A stretch of DNA of 64,000 nt from Listeria goaensis (GTDB lineage Bacteria; Bacillota; Bacilli; Lactobacillales; Listeriaceae): NCBI RefSeq assembly GCF_900186125.1, contig NZ_FYBQ01000004.1, positions 143,509-207,508 of the forward strand, written 5' to 3'. The notes below the pieces were generated by a model, which was not told the DNA's origin, made no database searches, and worked only from the letters and a program-made list of their open reading frames with translations. The translations under genes were made by a program, and so were the position numbers. The number at the start of each line of letters is the position of its first letter. The stretch's first letter is position 1. Positions 60,426-64,000 of the stretch are shown piece after piece.

Positions 60426-60857
60426 TTAAAATCTCCCTTCTAGCACAAAATAGCGACCATCTTCTGAAATACCTTCCGAAACCTTCTTAAAACCCAATTT
60501 TTCGTAAAAAAGAAGCGCCTTTTTATTTTCTGCGACACACTTCAACGTAAAGGCATCATGCGAAGTAGCAAGCGCTGCCTGAATTAATTGCCGTCCAACC
60601 CCGGCACCCCGCGCATTTTGACTAACATACAAGTGGTGAATAAAATTCTCCGGCTCATAAATCCCGACAAATCCCAAAACCTCACCCGATTGTTCTAAAA
60701 CGAGCACCCGCTCGCCGTCTGTATCCCGGTCAAAGTCTCTTTCGGAAATCTGCTCTTCTTTCTCCCAATCAAATTCCTTGGTGCGAACTTCATTATACAG
60801 CGCCCGAAGCGCCGTCAAGTCCGCATTTTCCATCTCACGTATTTTCAAAAACGCCAC
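60426..60857 (-). CDS. GNAT-family N-acetyltransferase
   Basis: A 143-aa acetyltransferase. The acetyl-CoA motif is VSQNARGAGVGRQLI, followed by the conserved NKKALLFYEKLGFKK segment. Substrate unknown. The start is GTG at 60857 or TTG at 60848 (protein starting MKIREMENADL); both have usable ribosome sites and family starts slightly favour the TTG. It is the first gene of the GNAT-proC unit. Confidence 0.88.
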   Translation of the reverse strand: MAFLKIREMENADLTALRALYNEVRTKEFDWEKEEQISERDFDRDTDGERVLVLEQSGEVLGFVGIYEPENFIHHLYVSQNARGAGVGRQLIQAALATSHDAFTLKCVAENKKALLFYEKLGFKKVSEGISEDGRYFVLEGRF

Positions 60858-60922
60858 CTCACATTCCTTTAAACTATACCATCAGTTGCGCGATTGAACA
60901 ATATAAATACGATTCGTTTCTT

Positions 60923-60960
60923 TGAAAAATCCCGTTCCAGAACTGGAACGGGATTTTTCA
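60923..60960. terminator. Strong symmetrical terminator after mdrT
   Basis: A perfect 18-bp inverted repeat, TGAAAAATCCCGTTCCAG and its complement, with a two-base centre. A and T runs are inside the arms, so it functions in both orientations. It separates mdrT from the GNAT gene. Confidence 0.93.
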
Positions 60961-60972
60961 AGCAAGCCTTAC

Positions 60973-62466
60973 TTACGAATTGGCTTCATTTTCATATTTT
61001 TTAACAACAGCTTCTTTTGGACGATCTTTAATAAAGAAACTTAAAATCATACCTAGCGCTGAGAAAATGACTGCCACTAAAAAGGCCGCCGTCATCCCAT
61101 TTAAGCTCGCATCCAATGCTTTTTGCGCAAAGTCTTGCGGATTGGTCGCCATAAGTTCTTTTCCTGGCATATCGTTTTTGGTCACGTTCGTAAGCACCGT
61201 TATAAGCACCGCCGTCCCAATTGACCCCGCAATTTGGCGAATCGTATTATTCACAGCCGAACCGTGATTAATCAACTCATTCGGCAGTGCATTCATACCC
61301 GCCGTGCTGACCGGCATCATAACCATGGAAATCCCTAGGAAACGAATCGCATAAAATAGCATGATATACCAAAGTGGCGTATCCGCCGTCAAGAAAATAA
61401 ATGGAATCGTTCCGGCTGTTAAAATTGTAAGCCCCGTAATCGCCAGCAATCTCGCGCCGATTTTATCAAAAATAATCCCTGTAATCGGACTCATAACCCC
61501 CATCACAAGTGCTCCCGGTAGCAGAAGCAGACCCGATTGAAGCGCCGATTCCCCGCGAATATTTTGAATATAAAGCGGCAACACAATTTCCGCGCCAATC
61601 ATCGCCATCGTAACAATCGAACCTAGCACAACCGATAACGAAAACATCGGATAACGGAATACCCGAAACTCAAGAATCGGATTTTCAATTTTTAATTGAC
61701 GGAAAACAAAAAGGAAAATCACAACAACGCCCACAATAAGCGTTGTAATCACCGTCGCATCCGACCAACCATCGTTCCCTGCAGAACTAAACCCGTAAAG
61801 CAAAGAACCAAACCCGATTGTGGATAAAATGATGGATAAAACATCAATACGCGTATCTTTCAGCGTAACCACTTTTTTCATACCGAAAAAAGCTAGAATT
61901 ACGTCGAACACGGCAATTGGAACTAATACCCAAAACAGGACGCGCCAATCGTACGAATCAACAATCCACCCAGATAACGTCGGCCCAATTGCAGGCGCAA
62001 AAGCAATAACTAGACCCATAACCCCCATTGCAACCCCTCTTTTTTCACGAGGGAAAATAAGTAAGAAAATGGTTTGTAGTAATGGCATCATAATACCTGC
62101 ACCAGCCGCCTGAACAATCCGCCCAGTTAATAACACTGGAAATGAACCGGCTAATGCCGCAATAACAGTCCCGATTGTGAAAACAACCATCGCCGTAATA
62201 AATAAAACTTTAGAACTAATTTTTTCAATTAAAAGAGCTGTAATAGGAATCATAATCCCATTTGTAAGTAAAAAGGCTGTCGTAAGCCACTGTCCTGTAG
62301 CTGCCGTAATATCCAAATCTTTCATAATCATCGGTAACGCCGTAGCTAGTAGCGTTTGGTTAAGTACCGCAACAAACGCACCAATTACCATCGTCACTAC
62401 GAGGAGATTTCGATTAAACGGCTTTCCATGTACATCTACAGGTTTTTCCGCTGCAATAGTATTCAA
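60973..62466 (-). CDS. mdrT: MFS multidrug efflux transporter MdrT (DHA2 family, 14 TM)
   Basis: A 497-aa proton-coupled exporter of the DHA2 family. Motif C-like AFAPAIGPTLSGWIVD is seen near residue 155, with 14 predicted helices. Next to brtA and the tRNA/5S cluster, it is the homologue of L. monocytogenes MdrT (lmo2588), which exports cholic acid and c-di-AMP and so triggers STING in host cells. TTG start at 62466 follows AAGGGG. Function in this species is inferred by homology and position. Confidence 0.88.
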   Translation of the reverse strand: MNTIAAEKPVDVHGKPFNRNLLVVTMVIGAFVAVLNQTLLATALPMIMKDLDITAATGQWLTTAFLLTNGIMIPITALLIEKISSKVLFITAMVVFTIGTVIAALAGSFPVLLTGRIVQAAGAGIMMPLLQTIFLLIFPREKRGVAMGVMGLVIAFAPAIGPTLSGWIVDSYDWRVLFWVLVPIAVFDVILAFFGMKKVVTLKDTRIDVLSIILSTIGFGSLLYGFSSAGNDGWSDATVITTLIVGVVVIFLFVFRQLKIENPILEFRVFRYPMFSLSVVLGSIVTMAMIGAEIVLPLYIQNIRGESALQSGLLLLPGALVMGVMSPITGIIFDKIGARLLAITGLTILTAGTIPFIFLTADTPLWYIMLFYAIRFLGISMVMMPVSTAGMNALPNELINHGSAVNNTIRQIAGSIGTAVLITVLTNVTKNDMPGKELMATNPQDFAQKALDASLNGMTAAFLVAVIFSALGMILSFFIKDRPKEAVVKKYENEANS

Positions 62467-62510
62467 TTATAGTTCCCCTTCCTTCACTCGTTTTCCAAAT
62501 GAATAAGAGT

Positions 62511-62539
62511 AGTATAATCTAATAAAACTTATAAGTCAA
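62511..62539 (-). promoter_or_regulatory. mdrT promoter
   Basis: TTGACT (62534-62539) and TATACT (62511-62516) are separated by exactly 17 bp. A small palindrome ACTTATAAGT (62527-62536) overlaps the -35 side, and the TATACTAC half-site of the brtA operator recurs at the -10. Both are plausible BrtA contact points. Confidence 0.75.
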
Positions 62540-62566
62540 TAAAAAATGACCAACCCGTACATTTAT

Positions 62567-63457
62567 TTATAAAAGTGAATTAATTTGCATCTCGAGGACC
62601 TGAATTTCTCGGTCTAATGCTTTTGGTGCCTGCTGTTTCAAATAAAGCAGTGCGCCTTGAATCATAAAATCTCGTGGTGTTTCGCGGTTATTAATTTCCG
62701 AAAGGAGCGCATTGAGTGACTCCTTATACTGCCACTTGTCCGACTCCGCCACATCTTGCTCTTCAATTTTCCCTAAAAGTTGATCAATCGTTTTCCGAAG
62801 TTCCACCATTCTGCGCTTCTTAAGATCCAAATGGCTAGGAATAAAACACGCTACATCTTGCTCCGTAATTAAAATATCCCCTGTTTCCTTCAAATCCCCC
62901 ACAACTGCGTCCATCCGGTTCAGCACATACTTCACAACATCCTGTATCCGTCGTTTCCCCTCCTCCGTCTTAGAAGTCGCAAACACAAACATAAATGTCA
63001 TTCCAGTGAGCAGCATCGTCAAATCATTCACATACGGCCTAGTATCCTCACCATACACAAGTAAAATCTGATTTTTAATCCATTCCAAACTCCTCAAACG
63101 AACGCTCGCCAAAAACTGATTAAAATCATCATCAATCATCGCCTGTGAAAAACTAATGTTCAAAATCTCTGCATTCTTCGTATGAAAAGTAATCAAAAGC
63201 TCCACACAAGACGCAAAATTCTCCTTCATCCCCCCCGCCTGGTCCCCCATCGCCCGGTCCAGCTTCTGATAAAGAACAGAATACTCTTGTTTAAAAATAA
63301 CAATAGCCAATTCCTCTTTAGAAGTAAAATAATTATAGAAAGTGCCTTTTGAAATCCCACTTGCCTCAACAATATCCGCTACAGAAGTCAATAAATATCC
63401 TTTTTTTCGAAAAATATTTTTCGCTTCTGTTATAATCCGCCGCTTTTTATCTTTCAA
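62567..63457 (-). CDS. brtA: TetR-family repressor BrtA
   Basis: A 296-aa TetR regulator: N-terminal HTH (SVADIVEASGISKGTFYNYF, about residues 20-45) and a long C-terminal ligand-binding domain. By position next to mdrT it is the homologue of BrtA (lmo2589), a bile-acid-responsive repressor of mdrT. It is upstream of mdrT on the same strand but each gene has its own promoter. The C-terminal extension past the usual 200 aa is a family feature. It has a perfect operator-like palindrome in its own promoter. Confidence 0.88.
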   Translation of the reverse strand: MKDKKRRIITEAKNIFRKKGYLLTSVADIVEASGISKGTFYNYFTSKEELAIVIFKQEYSVLYQKLDRAMGDQAGGMKENFASCVELLITFHTKNAEILNISFSQAMIDDDFNQFLASVRLRSLEWIKNQILLVYGEDTRPYVNDLTMLLTGMTFMFVFATSKTEEGKRRIQDVVKYVLNRMDAVVGDLKETGDILITEQDVACFIPSHLDLKKRRMVELRKTIDQLLGKIEEQDVAESDKWQYKESLNALLSEINNRETPRDFMIQGALLYLKQQAPKALDREIQVLEMQINSLL

Positions 63458-63479
63458 AATCTCAACTCCCTTAAAAATT

Positions 63480-63517
63480 TATACTACTAGTATAATAAAA
63501 AAATACATCTGGTTCAA
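63480..63517 (-). promoter_or_regulatory. brtA promoter with 15-bp palindromic operator
   Basis: TTGAAC (63512-63517) and TATACT (63489-63494) are 17 bp apart. The perfect palindrome TATACTACTAGTATA (63480-63494) covers the -10 and transcription start. This is the expected place for autorepression by BrtA. Confidence 0.8.
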
Positions 63518-63535
63518 TCTTTCTTTATCACAAAC

Positions 63536-63568
63536 AAAAAAACCTCGCAATCCACTGCAAGGTTTCAA
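63536..63568 (-). terminator. Terminator of the rRNA-tRNA operon
   Basis: AACCTTGC and GCGAGGTT pair around an eight-base loop and are followed by TTTTTTTG on the minus strand, just after the last tRNA. Confidence 0.88.
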
Positions 63569-63588
63569 CCATTTAAATGTAATTCTGA

Positions 63589-63661
63589 TGCCGGCTGCAA
63601 GAGTCGAACTCGCGACCTACTGATTACAAATCAGTTGCTCTACCAACTGAGCTAAGCCGGC
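63589..63661 (-). tRNA. tRNA-Thr (anticodon TGT)
   Basis: Full 73-nt cloverleaf on the minus strand: acceptor GCCGGCT/AGCCGGC, anticodon stem ACTGA/TCAGT with loop TTTGTAA, T arm GCGAG/CTTGC with one wobble. Discriminator A; no encoded CCA. Confidence 0.95.
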
Positions 63662-63685
63662 CTATGAAGTAATTAATATCCAAGA

Positions 63686-63758
63686 AGCCACTTGCCGGGT
63701 TTGAACCGGCGACCTCTTCCTTACCATGGAAGCGCTCTACCAACTGAGCTAAAGCGGC
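63686..63758 (-). tRNA. tRNA-Thr (anticodon GGT)
   Basis: 73-nt cloverleaf on the minus strand: acceptor GCCGCTT/AAGTGGC, anticodon stem CTTCC/GGAAG with loop ATGGTAA, T arm GCCGG/CCGGC. Discriminator T; no encoded CCA. Confidence 0.93.
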
Positions 63759-63776
63759 AACTAATGCACAAAAAAA

Positions 63777-63851
63777 TGGCTCCACAGGTAGGACTCGAAC
63801 CTACGACCGATCGGTTAACAGCCGATTGCTCTACCACTGAGCTACTGTGGA
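63777..63851 (-). tRNA. tRNA-Asn (anticodon GTT)
   Basis: 75-nt gene on the minus strand including an encoded CCA: acceptor TCCACAG/CTGTGGA, anticodon stem ATCGG/CCGAT with loop CTGTTAA. It is the first tRNA after 5S rRNA. Confidence 0.95.
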
Positions 63852-63860
63852 ATAATACAT

Positions 63861-63979
63861 TGCCCGGCAGCGGCCTACTCTCACAGGGGGAAGCCCCCAA
63901 CTACCATCGGCGCAGAGAAGCTTAACTACCGTGTTCGGGATGGGAACGGGTGTGACCTTCTCGCCATAACTACCAGACA
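63861..63979 (-). rRNA. rrf: 5S ribosomal RNA
   Basis: About 119 nt on the minus strand, starting TTGTCTGGTAGTTATGGCGA and containing the conserved CACACCCGTTCCCATCCCGA segment and the GCCGGGCA 3' end pairing with the 5' end. It is the distal gene of an rRNA operon whose 23S lies past the right edge. Confidence 0.95.
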
Positions 63980-64000
63980 ATGAAAGAAAGAACGTTGTTC

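Noticed and set aside
63342..63925. Protein-coding ORFs across the right-end cluster
   Set aside because: They fall on tRNA and 5S genes and the brtA promoter; the reading frames are by-products of RNA gene sequence.

Overview
The window looks like a chromosomal segment of a Listeria species. The evidence is gene content and order: upp-glyA-ywlC-prmC-prfA-tdk-thrB-thrC-hom-rpmE-rho-murZ-lafCBA-fbaA ... pyrG-rpoE-argS ... and the mdrT/brtA pair ending at a tRNA/5S cluster. This matches, from memory, the lmo2538 to lmo2589 stretch of L. monocytogenes. It is probably not L. monocytogenes itself. There is no gtcA-type gene between rpmE and rho, no phosphatase gene between glyA and ywlC and no ami autolysin next to pyrG. 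Conversely it carries a large polysaccharide island and a polyphosphate operon that I do not recall at these positions in EGD-e. A species outside the L. monocytogenes group is likely; the species cannot be fixed from the sequence alone.

Layout. 1-16.6 kb is a conserved housekeeping block, nearly all on the minus strand: nucleotide salvage (upp, tdk), one-carbon metabolism (glyA), translation factors (ywlC, prmC, prfA, rpmE2), threonine synthesis (hom-thrC-thrB), rho, murZ, the lipoteichoic-acid glycolipid anchor operon (lafA-lafB-lafC) and fbaA. A cluster of five perfect DnaA boxes sits between ywlC and prmC. 16.7-19.9 kb is a small variable region: a lipid-kinase-like gene, a structured non-coding stretch and a three-gene operon (35-aa peptide, 207-aa unknown protein, HTH-ImmA/IrrE protein) with an operator-like palindrome at its promoter. 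20-34 kb is again conserved: pyrG with a textbook G-reiteration attenuator leader, rpoE, argS, an M50 protease, LipL, an HD hydrolase, an oligopeptide-binding lipoprotein and small redox enzymes.

34.2-48.2 kb is a plus-strand island: a Crp/Fnr-type regulator, a 1198-aa secreted repeat protein with an exactly 267-bp repeat period, a lipoprotein, and a complete Wzy-type polysaccharide operon (WecC-like UDP-ManNAc dehydrogenase, chain-length/adaptor protein, chimeric remnant, tyrosine kinase, priming transferase, GT26 transferase, polymerase, flippase, GT4 transferase, DUF368/PopT-type undecaprenyl-phosphate transporter). The enzyme set predicts a ManNAcA-containing surface polymer. No promoter space is visible between the adhesin and the lipoprotein, so regulator, adhesin and polymer may be expressed together.

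48.2-64 kb returns to the minus strand: a Cof-type phosphatase, a formate dehydrogenase module (FDH, DUF1641, FdhD), a ppx2-ppk-ppx polyphosphate operon in which one Ppx-like protein has degenerate motifs, proC with a GNAT gene, the MdrT efflux pump with its BrtA TetR regulator (both with clear 17-bp-spaced promoters), then tRNA-Thr(TGT), tRNA-Thr(GGT), tRNA-Asn(GTT) and 5S rRNA, the distal end of an rRNA operon entering from the right edge.
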